From IMG/VR virus record IMGVR_UViG_3300003323_000626, positions 1 to 62,608 of that record: DNA of 62,608 nucleotides, one strand, 5' to 3'. Position 1 is the stretch's first letter. The number at the start of each line of letters is the position of its first letter. The stretch is from a virus. Positions 16,706 to 24,844 of the stretch are shown piece after piece. The position numbers and the translations under genes are program-made. Under the pieces are notes generated by a model. The model worked only from the letters and a program-made list of their open reading frames with translations. It had not been told where the DNA came from and did not search any database.

Positions 16706-17082
16706 CAGCCCAGGAACAGTTTCCTAACCGGCCTTGCGTCACGGCCTATTTGCCGTGGGAATCCAAGGCGGGCCTGTGGTATTTCGACAAGGAATTCTCG
16801 TACAATTCGCCATTCGGTTCCGGCATCATTCCGGTCGGATTTGAGACCGACTTTGGAAGCATTCCTCCGTGGCTCCGAGGCATCGCGGATGACGACGATC
16901 CGATGGCTCTTTGCCCGTTCATTCGGCACGACCATCGCTACTCGCTTGGCATCGGCACACGCGAGGACGCGGATCAGGAGTTGTACGACGGCTGCATTGC
17001 TTGCGGCATGTCCAAGTGGAAGGCGTGGCTCATCTATCGCGCGGTGAGATTTGGAGGAGCTTCGCATTGGAAGCAGTCTTGA
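16702..17082 (+). CDS. DUF1353 family protein, lysis-block neighbour
   Basis: 126 residues. The family signature is visible: PVGFETDFGSIPPWLRGI at about 46-63 (F.TD..SIP..), then LCPFIRHDHRYSLGIGTRED and AD. The second motif holds conserved His and Asp residues spaced like a metal site. DUF1353 proteins are common in phage lysis regions and are of unproven function; a peptidase-like activity has been suggested. It overlaps the holin-like gene by four bases. No other cell-wall hydrolase is recognised nearby, so this is the leading candidate for a wall-active enzyme, though weakly supported. Confidence 0.75.
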   Translation: MTAQEQFPNRPCVTAYLPWESKAGLWYFDKEFSYNSPFGSGIIPVGFETDFGSIPPWLRGIADDDDPMALCPFIRHDHRYSLGIGTREDADQELYDGCIACGMSKWKAWLIYRAVRFGGASHWKQS

Positions 17083-17106
17083 CGAAATGGGGGTGAATAC
17101 CCCATT
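17078..17106 (+). promoter_or_regulatory. CTTGACG element followed by a 7-bp hairpin
   Basis: CTTGACGAAA (17078-17087) overlaps the DUF1353 stop and lies 38 bases before the lipoprotein ATG, like other copies of this element. It runs into a perfect inverted repeat, AATGGGG at 17086-17092 and CCCCATT at 17100-17106, with a 7-base loop and no U-tract. An operator or mRNA hairpin is likely. Confidence 0.45.
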
Positions 17107-17115
17107 GTAATATCC

Positions 17116-17385
17116 ATGAAATCCCGACTGCCATTGGTCATTTTTGCGGTCGCGATGGCCGCCCTCTCCGGTTGCGCGCTGCCGTCATTCCAGAAGCTTG
17201 ACGCCCAGATTCCTGACGGAAACTGGGAGCAAGCTAGGGTTGGAGTGGCCGGAAAGTTCACCTCCACCACGCTTGATGCGAAGGGGATCAAAGAGAATGG
17301 CAAATGGCAGAAGGGCGAGATTCACTTCTCGCACACAAATCCGTGGGTAACGTCGGCAACGATTGACCTGAAGGTGCGCCAATGA
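17116..17385 (+). CDS. small lipoprotein, possible outer spanin
   Basis: 89 residues. The N terminus MKSRLPLVIFAVAMAALSGC is a lipoprotein signal peptide with lipobox LSGC and Cys20 as the acylated residue. The mature part is 70 residues, with strands such as ARVGVAGKFTSTTLDAKGI and HFSHTNPWVTSATIDLKVRQ and no long Pro-rich segment. Placed between DUF1353 and a membrane coiled-coil protein, it could be an outer-membrane spanin, but the fold looks beta rather than the usual short helical form, so another envelope role is possible. Confidence 0.6.
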   Translation: MKSRLPLVIFAVAMAALSGCALPSFQKLDAQIPDGNWEQARVGVAGKFTSTTLDAKGIKENGKWQKGEIHFSHTNPWVTSATIDLKVRQ

Positions 17386-17663
17386 GCCTCATCGCCCAGA
17401 TGGCTGCAGAAAATCCGCTCGCGTCCTACGGAATTGTCGGCGTGGTGATGGGATGGTTGATGTGGCTCGTCTCCGCGTTGAGATCAGACATCAAAGACTT
17501 CCGCGCAGACATTAAGGATAGCGCCCACCGGCTGGACGGGCTTTCTCGAACCATGCTTGTCGATATGCTTGAGAGGGAAAACACGGGCGCGCACACGAAG
17601 CAGTATTGCCGCGAGGCCATCGCAAGGATCGACGCTAGAGCGAGCAAGGACGCCGAGAAATGA
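17382..17663 (+). CDS. membrane-anchored coiled-coil protein (spanin or holin-like)
   Basis: 93 residues, coupled by ATGA overlap. One hydrophobic segment at about 13-32 (SYGIVGVVMGWLMWLVSALR) is followed by a heptad-like coiled coil (SDIKDFRADIKDSAHRLDGL, SRTMLVDMLERENTG) and a short basic tail with a single Cys. N-terminal anchor plus coiled coil is the inner-spanin layout and also that of type III holin-like proteins. Its neighbour is the lipoprotein, favouring a spanin pair. Confidence 0.5.
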   Translation: MSLIAQMAAENPLASYGIVGVVMGWLMWLVSALRSDIKDFRADIKDSAHRLDGLSRTMLVDMLERENTGAHTKQYCREAIARIDARASKDAEK

Positions 17664-17746
17664 AATACCTCACACTCACCGGAAAGATCGCCGTGAGCGT
17701 CCTTATCCTCGCCTTCATGGTGGCGTGCGTGCTGCTCCGATCCTAG
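17660..17746 (+). CDS. 28-residue membrane peptide
   Basis: ATG overlaps the previous stop (ATGA). The product, MKYLTLTGKIAVSVLILAFM then VACVLLRS, is one transmembrane helix. The stop codon overlaps the end of the minus-strand helicase gene by four bases. It resembles other tiny membrane peptides in this genome (4380, 26700). Function unknown. Confidence 0.5.
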   Translation: MKYLTLTGKIAVSVLILAFMVACVLLRS

Positions 17747-19434
17747 TCTCCGCGCTTGGCCTTCAGTGTTGCGTCGATGGTGGCGGTGGCTTCCTGGATG
17801 GTAAGGGTTGCGCAAGTCTCTTCGTCCAGACCGAGCTGCTTCATTAGTGAAAGTTGCTGCGGGGTAGCCAAGTGGGACTTCATTCGCGTAAGCAGGCGCC
17901 CGATGACCTTTGAAGCGAGGCCCTTGCTTGTTATCCCATCCGTCTTCATGCCCTGTTTCTCGATGAACTGGAGCTGTCCCGGTGTCGGCTTTTCCGACTC
18001 CCATTTGTTTTCCGGCACATAGTTTGCCAGGGCCGCGTCGCCAAGGCTAACAGCGAGCGCCAAGGGATCAATCGTCTTAGCCGCTTTCCGTGCGTGTTTT
18101 CTCGCTTCTTTGGCCAATGCCGCGAGCATATCTCGCTCGGCTTGACGCTCGCCTTCCTCAAGGTCTGGATTGGCCGCGGATTTCATTGCCTCCTTAACCG
18201 CAGGCTTGTCTGTAACCAGGTCATAAGCCTCGCAAATCTCAATACGCTCGTGAATCCAGAGCGGGTCCAGGATGAGCAAGTCGGGCTTGGCGGACGCGGC
18301 GATCGCCGCCCGCCGTTCAGCCGGCGTAGGCAGACCGTCAACAACGCCGGGAAGTACGCGCGTTCCCCGTCCAACCATTTGTCGATAGAATCCGCGAGAC
18401 TTGGTTGCGCGTGCGACGACCACGCAGTTGACGTCAGGGAAGTCGGCCCCTTCGACGTATAGCGCACAGTTACAGAGAACGGTTCCGGTCCCGGCAGTCA
18501 CGAACGCCTCCGTCTTTTCATCCACATCCAAGCACTCTCCCGATACAAATATTCCACGCAGTCCTTGTCGCTCCACGGCGTCAGCGAGCATTCGGGCGCA
18601 TTCGACCGATGGGGTGAATGCGACGGTCTTCCTGTCCGATGCGTGTTCGGCAATCTGCTGAGCAAGCGCCTCGATCACCGGAATCAGCTTTTCCGAAATA
18701 TCTTCTGGTTTGAAATCGGAGCCATTGGTTGATCGGCCGGTGCGCAGTCCTTTCAGGTCGATCTTAAGAGCCATTGATTTCATCGTGGGCTTCACGAGCC
18801 AACCGTCAGAGACGGCCTGAAGCAACAGGTAGGGGTCAATGGCATATTGGAATATCTCACCCAAATCATCATCGGGCGTTGCGGTAACGCCGAGAATGAG
18901 GGCCTTCATCTCATACGGAATTCCAGGCTCTGGCATCAGCCAATCTTCCGCGAGCGACTGTGCCCCGAAATGGAAGTAGCAAAGGATGCGCCTCCAGCCA
19001 GCGGCGAGCGAGTGATGGCATTCATCCGCGATCACGAAAGAAAAATGATCGTCCGAAAATCCAGTCAGGCGACCGACGCGCATGAGCGTCTGCACGGAGG
19101 CAACAACGATTGAGGAATGCGGGCTGGCATGTTGACCAGCCATCTCGATGTCCACCTCAAGGCCTGTCTCTTTCCGGATGCGCCCCGCCGCCTGATTCAC
19201 CAGTCGTTCGCGGTTGACGATGATGAGCGTCTTGCCGCCTGCGTTGTAGTTGTCTCGCGCTATCGCTGCAAACAGGGTGGTTTTGCCCGTGCCCGTCGCC
19301 CCTTCTGCAAGGACGCGGCCGTATCCATCAGCCCAAGCCTTGTGAATCTGCTGGCGTTGACGCTCTTGGTAATCGCGGAGGATGATGCCGGTGGAGGGCG
19401 AATCAAACTCCACCTCAAAATCCTCAACCTCCAT
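17743..19434 (-). CDS. SF2 DEAD/DEAH-type DNA helicase
   Basis: 563 residues, superfamily 2 helicase of the type found in phage recombination and replication modules. RecA-like domain 1: motif Q-like RDYQERQRQQI; Walker A GATGTGKT at about 45-52; Ia region LIIVNRERLVNQAAGRI; Walker B DECHH; motif III GVTATP. Domain 2: TVAFTPSVECARMLADAVER and motif VI QMVGRGTR. The last 110 residues are a helical domain with LQFIEKQGM and ATPQQLSLMKQLGLDEETCA segments, a phage-helicase type of DNA-binding tail. ATG 19434 was chosen because the upstream gene ends at 19424; a longer frame to 19614 would overlap it fully. It sits with nucleases and RecT in one operon. Confidence 0.85.
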   Translation of the reverse strand: MEVEDFEVEFDSPSTGIILRDYQERQRQQIHKAWADGYGRVLAEGATGTGKTTLFAAIARDNYNAGGKTLIIVNRERLVNQAAGRIRKETGLEVDIEMAGQHASPHSSIVVASVQTLMRVGRLTGFSDDHFSFVIADECHHSLAAGWRRILCYFHFGAQSLAEDWLMPEPGIPYEMKALILGVTATPDDDLGEIFQYAIDPYLLLQAVSDGWLVKPTMKSMALKIDLKGLRTGRSTNGSDFKPEDISEKLIPVIEALAQQIAEHASDRKTVAFTPSVECARMLADAVERQGLRGIFVSGECLDVDEKTEAFVTAGTGTVLCNCALYVEGADFPDVNCVVVARATKSRGFYRQMVGRGTRVLPGVVDGLPTPAERRAAIAASAKPDLLILDPLWIHERIEICEAYDLVTDKPAVKEAMKSAANPDLEEGERQAERDMLAALAKEARKHARKAAKTIDPLALAVSLGDAALANYVPENKWESEKPTPGQLQFIEKQGMKTDGITSKGLASKVIGRLLTRMKSHLATPQQLSLMKQLGLDEETCATLTIQEATATIDATLKAKRGD

Positions 19435-19696
19435 CTTCGGCCTCCAGTGAAGGAAGTGGCGTATCGCCGATGAGCCACGATAGCACCATGTCGCGGTCTT
19501 CCGCAGTCTCGAATTCGGTGCCGTTGCTCGGAAGCTGGAGCGGAATCCATCCGTAGCGACCGCGGACCTCAATCGTCGCGAGTCCCTTGCGCATTTGCTC
19601 GCTGTCGCGGACAACTGCCTCGCGAACAGAATGCAGCCACTTCGGGGAGAAATCCGAAGCCCGCATTCGAGTGGGCGTGTATTTGAGTGGATTCAT
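19424..19696 (-). CDS. small hypothetical protein upstream of the helicase
   Basis: 90 residues. A basic N terminus (MNPLKYTPTRMRASDFSPKW) is followed by a helical and beta part (LATIEVRGRYGWIPLQLPSN). It overlaps the helicase start by 11 bases and the gene upstream by four, so it is co-translated. No family is recognised. The overlap and context suggest a helper of the recombination module. Confidence 0.55.
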   Translation of the reverse strand: MNPLKYTPTRMRASDFSPKWLHSVREAVVRDSEQMRKGLATIEVRGRYGWIPLQLPSNGTEFETAEDRDMVLSWLIGDTPLPSLEAEDGG

Positions 19697-19935
19697 TTCT
19701 TGTGCTTGCGCGCGTAGTATTCTCGGGATCGCTTGGCGTCAGCCGAGGCTGGGAATTCCCAGCGAGGTGTGATTGTCTCGCTGTCAGAGAGCGGTGTTTC
19801 CTGCCACCAAGGCGTCGTGAGATCAACCGTGTGAAAACGGATGTCGCTGGCGAATGCCCGGCGCTGGAAGCGCGCCAATTCGATCACCGTGTCACCGATG
19901 CGCGTCATCAGGCGCGTTTTGTAAGGGAGGGTCAT
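19693..19935 (-). CDS. small hypothetical protein
   Basis: 80 residues from ATG 19935, which overlaps the VRR-NUC stop (ATGA). Composition: basic and Trp/Thr-containing, ending in a Lys/Arg-rich helix (ADAKRSREYYARKHKK). The early part reads LMTRIGDTVIELARFQRRAF. It may bind nucleic acid, given the charge, but no motif proves it. Confidence 0.5.
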   Translation of the reverse strand: MTLPYKTRLMTRIGDTVIELARFQRRAFASDIRFHTVDLTTPWWQETPLSDSETITPRWEFPASADAKRSREYYARKHKK

Positions 19936-20441
19936 GTTAGGTACTTGGTGATAACATACACGCACTGCTCAAAGCTCCGGCACACTTCAACTCGGTAGCC
20001 CTGATGACGCAGGATTTCGTGATACACTTCCTGCTCTGGACTGACGCGGCCTTCGGGGGTCTTGAGTTCCAAAAATAGACCGTGGTAACTGTCGGCCGTA
20101 ACAACCCCTTCGACCATCTTGTTTCTCATTCTCCCGCAGGCCAAAAACAAATCTGGCGCACCCTTGCGAAGCCCCTCGGCCTTGAGGATGGAGCCGATGA
20201 CTGCACCGGAGCGACCTCCGCCATTTGGAATGGACATCAGGCATAGGATCGGAACGCCAAATTCACGGGCCTTGTACTGCCACCATCTTATCAGGCACCG
20301 CTGCATCCTAGACTCCTCCTGCTTTCGCCGTTTCCTCGCCTTCGGATCAGCTGGACGCGGCCCGAGCGTTTCAAGTGATTCGCCCTGCTGCTTTCGGATG
20401 TCCCAGAGGCGGGCGTCGGAGATGGGGGTGGACGTGGGCAT
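19932..20441 (-). CDS. VRR-NUC domain nuclease
   Basis: 169 residues. The C-terminal 100 residues carry the VRR-NUC pattern: IPNGGGRSG, then LKAEGLRKGAPDLFLACGRM, then GLFLELKTPEGRVSPEQEVY, and CRSFEQCVYVITKYL. In this PD-(D/E)XK subfamily the D of PDLF, the E and K of ELKTP and a downstream Q form the metal-dependent active site. The N-terminal 60 residues are basic and helical. Stand-alone VRR-NUC proteins occur in phages as junction- or flap-type DNA nucleases. ATG 20441 overlaps the next upstream stop by one base (TAATG). Confidence 0.9.
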   Translation of the reverse strand: MPTSTPISDARLWDIRKQQGESLETLGPRPADPKARKRRKQEESRMQRCLIRWWQYKAREFGVPILCLMSIPNGGGRSGAVIGSILKAEGLRKGAPDLFLACGRMRNKMVEGVVTADSYHGLFLELKTPEGRVSPEQEVYHEILRHQGYRVEVCRSFEQCVYVITKYLT

Positions 20442-21706
20442 TATGAGATCACTAGCAAACGTCGTTCGCCCTGAACCGTCAACGGCTCCAGATGCGCCGA
20501 GTAAACCCCCGCCGCCGAGTCGCCTTTCTTGGACTCCTTGTGGATGCCACGCGCCTCCGCGATCTCGTCTATCAGCGTGGACTTCGACCACGAGATGCAG
20601 CGATCTTGGCGCTCGCGTTCCGGCAAAATGACTTCGACCGCCTCGCGGAACTTGGTCTTGTCCGGAATAGAGATGTCGCCCTTGCGGATGATGCGCGTGA
20701 TCCGGCTGCCGCACCCTGCATCCACGTAACCCTTTTCGTCGATTCGCTTGTGCAGCATTTCAGTCGCCTGCTTCACGGGGTCGGCGAGAATTCGACCAGA
20801 GATAACGAAATCGCCAAGCACGGCGTCCGTGACCGGCTCTTTGAGGGCGGCCAAGGCCGCGGGTGTAAGCGTTGCTTTCATGTCGTTGAATTGAACTTTA
20901 GATTGAACCTCGGATTGAATGGAAGGACAGAGCGGCCCGGCGACCGGGCAGTAGCGGCACGCCTTGGGTGCAGAGTTGGTGGTGTAGCGATCTTCAAGCG
21001 CCTTGTTCACTTCATCCGCTAGGACGGAGTTGAGGCGATCCAGAGCTGCGCCTTCGAGCGTCACATCCGATACCCGTTTAATCCCCGTCGCCTCTTCATC
21101 AATGCGCGGCTGGGCGAGAATGAACGTCATTTTCTGGATAGTGGGCCATGACAGCTTCGCGAGGCCGGTATACTGCGCGGCCTGCCAGTTGGATTCGGCA
21201 GGGTCGGCACCAACGGTTCCGGACTTCCAATCGACTCCGATGGCCTCAGTGGCATCGGGAGATAGAGCCAAGATGTCGGCGTGGCCGGTGAGAACGACGT
21301 ATTTGATACAGACTTCGTTCCCGCGCTGCTCGTGGTCGCCGGGAATCGGTCCTTCGATTTCGGAGACAGGCACCCAGACGTGGCGCGGCAGCTCGTATCG
21401 CTCCTCAAAAGAGACTTCCACCATGAGCGACCAGTCTGCGGGAATCTTCTCACGGAGAAGGTCGATCGCCCACTGCGGAATCCATTGAGAGAATCGCGGC
21501 AGCTTGAAATCGACTGGTTGTAGACCGTCCTCGGCGGTCGCGCCCAACTCTTCAACGGCGCGCTTCGCGATCTGGTAGTGAATGGCAGAGCCCTCAAGGC
21601 CGTCGTCGCGTTCGGAGCGGGGAACGAGTGGAACGGCGAGGAGTGAACCGTGGCAGGTGAATACACGGTCGGATTCGGAGGCGCGGAGGCTTAATGGCAG
21701 CTTCAT
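20441..21706 (-). CDS. DUF2800-like PD-(D/E)XK exonuclease (Cas4/RecB-like)
   Basis: 421 residues. Signs of the family: an N-terminal CHGSLLAVPLVP cysteine segment, a Gly-His pair (EGSAIHYQIAKR), the catalytic core ILALSPDATEAIGVDWKSGT (D...D.K) followed by QAAQYTGLAKL, and a Cys cluster CRYCPVAGPLC at about 272-282 that with the N-terminal Cys could hold an iron-sulfur cluster, as in Cas4 and AddB-like nucleases. The last third has a basic region and an uncharacterised domain. It probably resects DNA ends for RecT. ATG 21706 overlaps the upstream stop by four bases. Confidence 0.8.
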   Translation of the reverse strand: MKLPLSLRASESDRVFTCHGSLLAVPLVPRSERDDGLEGSAIHYQIAKRAVEELGATAEDGLQPVDFKLPRFSQWIPQWAIDLLREKIPADWSLMVEVSFEERYELPRHVWVPVSEIEGPIPGDHEQRGNEVCIKYVVLTGHADILALSPDATEAIGVDWKSGTVGADPAESNWQAAQYTGLAKLSWPTIQKMTFILAQPRIDEEATGIKRVSDVTLEGAALDRLNSVLADEVNKALEDRYTTNSAPKACRYCPVAGPLCPSIQSEVQSKVQFNDMKATLTPAALAALKEPVTDAVLGDFVISGRILADPVKQATEMLHKRIDEKGYVDAGCGSRITRIIRKGDISIPDKTKFREAVEVILPERERQDRCISWSKSTLIDEIAEARGIHKESKKGDSAAGVYSAHLEPLTVQGERRLLVIS

Positions 21707-21960
21707 GCTGGTCCGTATTGATTGATTGCGTGGTCGAGGCAAAGCCAGCCACCACCTTTGAAGTGCACGAAATACATGCCGTAGAAAGAATCGCTGGTAA
21801 TCTTAACGACCACGGCAAGTTCGCCGCTCTTGCGATCCTTGAGTTTTATCCCGCGCTTGGGAACTGGCTTATCCGGGTCAGGCCAGCCACCATCGCGAAT
21901 CGCCTGATTAACGTCGAACTTCTTGGCGGTCCCTTCGCCGAAGTATTTTACGATGCTCAT
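21703..21960 (-). CDS. small hypothetical protein
   Basis: 85 residues: MSIVKYFGEGTAKKFDVNQA at the start and a core of alternating strands (LAVVVKITSDSFYGMYFVHF, then KGGGWLCLDHAINQYGPA). The final GWL..D.A segment resembles small phage proteins with a single-strand or zinc-free beta barrel, but I cannot place it. Four-base overlap with the nuclease start. Confidence 0.5.
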   Translation of the reverse strand: MSIVKYFGEGTAKKFDVNQAIRDGGWPDPDKPVPKRGIKLKDRKSGELAVVVKITSDSFYGMYFVHFKGGGWLCLDHAINQYGPA

Positions 21961-22023
21961 AAATTAAGTGCGGGGTTCAGGCCATTACCCGCTCACCGAT
22001 GCTACCAATGAAAGGATTAACGA

Positions 22024-22152
22024 GTGTCGCGACACTGCCCAGGATGCGCGCTGTGCTTTGAGCCCGAAGCTCGGTGTGACTGCGGCCTGAATTCCGTTCA
22101 TCATCGTATATTGCCCCGTGAAGGGAAAGTTAGGAAGCGCGCACTCCGCTAA
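22024..22152 (+). CDS. candidate 42-residue Cys-rich (zinc-like) peptide on the opposite strand
   Basis: A plus-strand frame inside a minus-strand operon. It has a good ribosome-binding site, AAAGGA at 22011-22016, 7 bases before GTG 22024. The product includes CPGCALCFEPEARCDCGLNS, a C..C..C......C.C arrangement suited to a zinc site, then HH and a basic tail ending RKRALR. It overlaps the end of the minus-strand gene at 22130 by 23 bases. A competing minus-strand frame of 39 residues covers 21985-22104. Support is only the ribosome-binding site and the Cys spacing. Confidence 0.35.
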   Translation: MSRHCPGCALCFEPEARCDCGLNSVHHRILPREGKVRKRALR

Positions 22153-23065
22153 TGATCTGATGCCCGTTGCTGATCATGGTCGGAGCCAAGCCAGGGCCGT
22201 GGATGAATCTTAGCCAGCCGTATCGGTCGGTGTCACGAGTTATGCTTCTATCGTTAGCCACCATCCAGTCGGCCAATTCTTCTGGCGTGGCGAACACGGG
22301 AGATATTGGTGAGCCTTCACTGACAGTTTCCCAAATCTGATAGCCATCACCTTTCGGCGGTTGCTTCGGCCTCCACCGTTCGTACTGACGCTTCACTTTT
22401 GTCGATGGCCATGTATGTGACTCGCCCTTGCAGTGAGCGCAGGTCAATGGTTGACCGAGGCGCTTAAGCTCTGCCTTCAGCACTATATAGCAGTTTGATG
22501 AGTCGTGCGAGAAGCCTTGGAGACTCCAGTCGTTCACCTCTTTCGGGGTCGGAACGTAACCATTATTGCGAGGGAGCCAGCTATTGTGCTTCCCGGTGGC
22601 GACGCGCTTGGCAACCAGCTTGCGCTGGGCCTCGGTGCGCGGGACTCGCGTGAAATCCCAAAGACGATCGGCTTTTAGTAACGCGGCTACATCCAGTTCG
22701 TTTAGATGGTGAGCCCACGCATTGTTCCATATTTCGCACATGCGGATTGCTTCGCGCATGATTCCGGCCTCATCTGTTCCGTAGAACAGGCGTGAATCCC
22801 GGTCTCGATTTACCTTGGCGCGGATTATCCGCTGAACCAGTTCGTCTTCCGGTCTGTATGGCGCGCTGCCGCGCATCTCCGGTCGGAACCCTCCACCAAG
22901 ATGACTGTACCACATTGAATGAAGCGTGGTATATTCGGCGCTCCATCCTCCCTCACAATGAGGGCATTTGATGCGCTGCTCCCAAAAGGGATTCAGGAAC
23001 CCCTCGTAAACCTTATCAAGCGGCCAATCGAAATCGAGCGGCACTCGTTTTAGTTCTCGTCCCAT
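22130..23065 (-). CDS. conserved phage protein with zinc-ribbon pairs
   Basis: 311 residues of a type widespread in phage genomes and still uncharacterised. Features: CPHC at about 34-37 and CAHC at about 210-213, each part of a ribbon; an internal helical stretch (ELDVAALLKADRLWDF); and the recognisable segment GDGYQIWETVSEGSPISPVF then ATPEELADWM near the C terminus. The two CxxC pairs suggest zinc binding. It sits between coiled-coil and nuclease genes of the recombination module. A 170-base gap follows on its 3' side. Confidence 0.7.
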   Translation of the reverse strand: MGRELKRVPLDFDWPLDKVYEGFLNPFWEQRIKCPHCEGGWSAEYTTLHSMWYSHLGGGFRPEMRGSAPYRPEDELVQRIIRAKVNRDRDSRLFYGTDEAGIMREAIRMCEIWNNAWAHHLNELDVAALLKADRLWDFTRVPRTEAQRKLVAKRVATGKHNSWLPRNNGYVPTPKEVNDWSLQGFSHDSSNCYIVLKAELKRLGQPLTCAHCKGESHTWPSTKVKRQYERWRPKQPPKGDGYQIWETVSEGSPISPVFATPEELADWMVANDRSITRDTDRYGWLRFIHGPGLAPTMISNGHQIISGVRAS

Positions 23066-23067
23066 GG

Positions 23068-24093
23068 TTAGAATATGTTTCTCCCGGTCGAAACCGGCGT
23101 TCTGGATACCTCGAACTTCACGCCATCAAGCACCGGCAGCGGATCGCCATCCTTCCACCCGTCGCATAGGGCTGCCCGGATGGCTTTCATCTTAGGCACG
23201 CGGTCCACGAAAATGTCGGGGAGCTTGCTGGCGTCGGTGACGGTAGCCACGAGCAGGGCGCGGAATGATACCCCCGCCGGCTTCGGAGCCACAACCGCGG
23301 GCGCATGCTGCAACTCCTCAATGCGCTTCTCTGTTTCTGTCTTCTGGGGCGGAGTGGCTGGCATCTCTGGAGCATCGTCAAACTCCATGATCTCGACGTT
23401 CGCAGTAGTATTCCGTCCGAAGTTGCGCGCAGCCGCTACGATCTCCTGCGCCTGTTTCTCGGCAGCGGCAGCGGTTATGAAAACCGCAGGGCCATCGTAG
23501 ATAGGCGACGTATCCGAACAGCCGACACGAGGAGCATATAAATCGCCGACCTTCTGATAGCCGGCCACGAGTTGCGTCGGATTGTAGTTGGCTATCAGGG
23601 CCACGGTCTCGTCTGGAATTTGCGCCAAGGGGGCAGCCTTCGCGGCCAATTCCGCTGCGACCCGTTGGCGCTCCCGCTCCTCCGCTTCCGCCTTCAGGCG
23701 CAACTGCCGTAGCTCCTCCTGCCGCTTGGCCTCGGCCTCTCGCGCGATCCGCTGCTGTTCCTGGTCGTAGGCAGTGAGCAGGCGCTTGACCGCACCCTTC
23801 GCGGCCTCAATGCGAGCAGCCGGAGCCTTGGCGGCCTCGTCAATCTTCCGCCCGGCTTCGAGGAACGGTTCCTTCAGAGCCTTGCGTTGTTTCTCCAGCG
23901 CGTTGCCAGCGGTCGTTAGTCGGCTCTGGAGATTGGCCGCCGCCTGGGCATCCTGCGGCGTCTCGACCACCATCGCAGCGATCTCGGCCTCGACTTGCTG
24001 GAGTGTTGCGAGAAAGCCGGACGAGGCCAGTGCGTAGGGCGCGGGCGGAAGGACTACCTCGACGTGGAGGGGTTGGGTTTCGGGGGTGCTCAT
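23068..24093 (-). CDS. coiled-coil protein of the recombination operon
   Basis: 341 residues. Residues about 25-150 are a long charged coiled coil (QSRLTTAGNALEKQRKALKE, DQEQQRIAREAEAKRQEELR, QLRLKAEAEERERQRVAAEL). The C-terminal 90 residues form a small compact domain (AGVSFRALLVATVTDASKLP ... VLDGVKFEVSRTPV). Proteins with this layout are found next to RecT-type genes in many phages and may load or bridge DNA ends. No enzymatic motif is seen. It overlaps the upstream stop by four bases. Confidence 0.6.
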   Translation of the reverse strand: MSTPETQPLHVEVVLPPAPYALASSGFLATLQQVEAEIAAMVVETPQDAQAAANLQSRLTTAGNALEKQRKALKEPFLEAGRKIDEAAKAPAARIEAAKGAVKRLLTAYDQEQQRIAREAEAKRQEELRQLRLKAEAEERERQRVAAELAAKAAPLAQIPDETVALIANYNPTQLVAGYQKVGDLYAPRVGCSDTSPIYDGPAVFITAAAAEKQAQEIVAAARNFGRNTTANVEIMEFDDAPEMPATPPQKTETEKRIEELQHAPAVVAPKPAGVSFRALLVATVTDASKLPDIFVDRVPKMKAIRAALCDGWKDGDPLPVLDGVKFEVSRTPVSTGRNIF

Positions 24094-24347
24094 GCTTCAA
24101 ATGGGCGTTCAATCGGAGGATGTCCGCTCAGATTATCAACGACGGAAAGCATCTGATTTTTGTATTCGGAGCGAGTGAACAACAGGAAGTGGCCTTTGGT
24201 GTTCTCAACGACCACGACGGCACCCGGCGAAAACTGCTTGTTGTATTCTATCCAGTATTCGTAAGCAGCCTGCATCAGTTTCGCGCCCTTCTTGTGGAGC
24301 GGATTACTGCGGGGAATTACCCCGTTGGTTTGGAATTGCGGAGTCAT
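24090..24347 (-). CDS. small hypothetical protein
   Basis: 85 residues from ATG 24347. Helical N terminus (GAKLMQAAYEYWIEYNKQF), then a strand pair (GAVVVVENTKGHFLLFTRSE) and a polar tail. It is coupled by ATGA overlaps on both sides. No family is recognised. Confidence 0.5.
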   Translation of the reverse strand: MTPQFQTNGVIPRSNPLHKKGAKLMQAAYEYWIEYNKQFSPGAVVVVENTKGHFLLFTRSEYKNQMLSVVDNLSGHPPIERPFEA

Positions 24348-24574
24348 GCGCGCGGAACCCACTCCTCGACAGAAACCATGGCCGACCGTCCACATGGATA
24401 TCCGCTGGTGATTGGCCAGTGGACACCCATTACCCTTCCAGTGTGGTCGTCCACAGTTAACCGTTCTCCGATTGCCGGAACTTGGGTCATGTGAATCTCG
24501 CGTTCATATCCGCTAATGTCGAAGATGAAGCGCGTGGCGATTTTTCCGTCTGGAGGCGGGATATGCGTACTCAT
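24344..24574 (-). CDS. small hypothetical protein
   Basis: 76 residues, beta-rich: KIATRFIFDISGYEREIHMT, ERLTVDDHTGRVMGVHWPIT, RSAMVSVEEWV. It resembles small SH3-like or OB-like barrels by strand pattern only. Four-base overlaps with both neighbours. No family is recognised. Confidence 0.5.
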   Translation of the reverse strand: MSTHIPPPDGKIATRFIFDISGYEREIHMTQVPAIGERLTVDDHTGRVMGVHWPITSGYPCGRSAMVSVEEWVPRA

Positions 24575-24843
24575 AGAATTCGCCCCTGTTCGTCAATGAA
24601 CACAGCCTTGGGCACAGGCACATTGCACAACGCCTGCACCCACGCCTTCCCAAGCGCAGTAGTCTTGTAGGTCTTCGCCGTGGCGATCGATGCTCCGAAT
24701 GGCTCGTGTGGCTCAATTATACCAGCCTCAAGCCAAACGGGGATTAGCTCCTGATAAACCGGCGCGTCCAATCGCTCGAACGAATCAAAGCGAGTGTGGC
24801 AGTGAAGCAGGAACTCGATATGCGCTGGACACTGAGCAGTCAT
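24571..24843 (-). CDS. small hypothetical protein, possible winged-helix
   Basis: 90 residues: CPAHIEFLLHCHTRFDSFER, then YQELIPVWLEAGIIEPHEPF, TTALGKAWVQALCNVPVPKA. The helix-helix-ALG.A.V pattern looks like a winged-helix domain with the last helix before a wing; this is a guess from periodicity. It starts one base after the RecT stop and shares four bases with the next gene. Confidence 0.5.
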   Translation of the reverse strand: MTAQCPAHIEFLLHCHTRFDSFERLDAPVYQELIPVWLEAGIIEPHEPFGASIATAKTYKTTALGKAWVQALCNVPVPKAVFIDEQGRIL

Positions 24844-24844
24844 C

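Noticed and set aside
21985-22104. 39-residue minus-strand frame in the 21961-22129 gap
   Set aside because: No good ribosome-binding site and no family features; the plus-strand alternative at 22024 has better support but is itself tentative.
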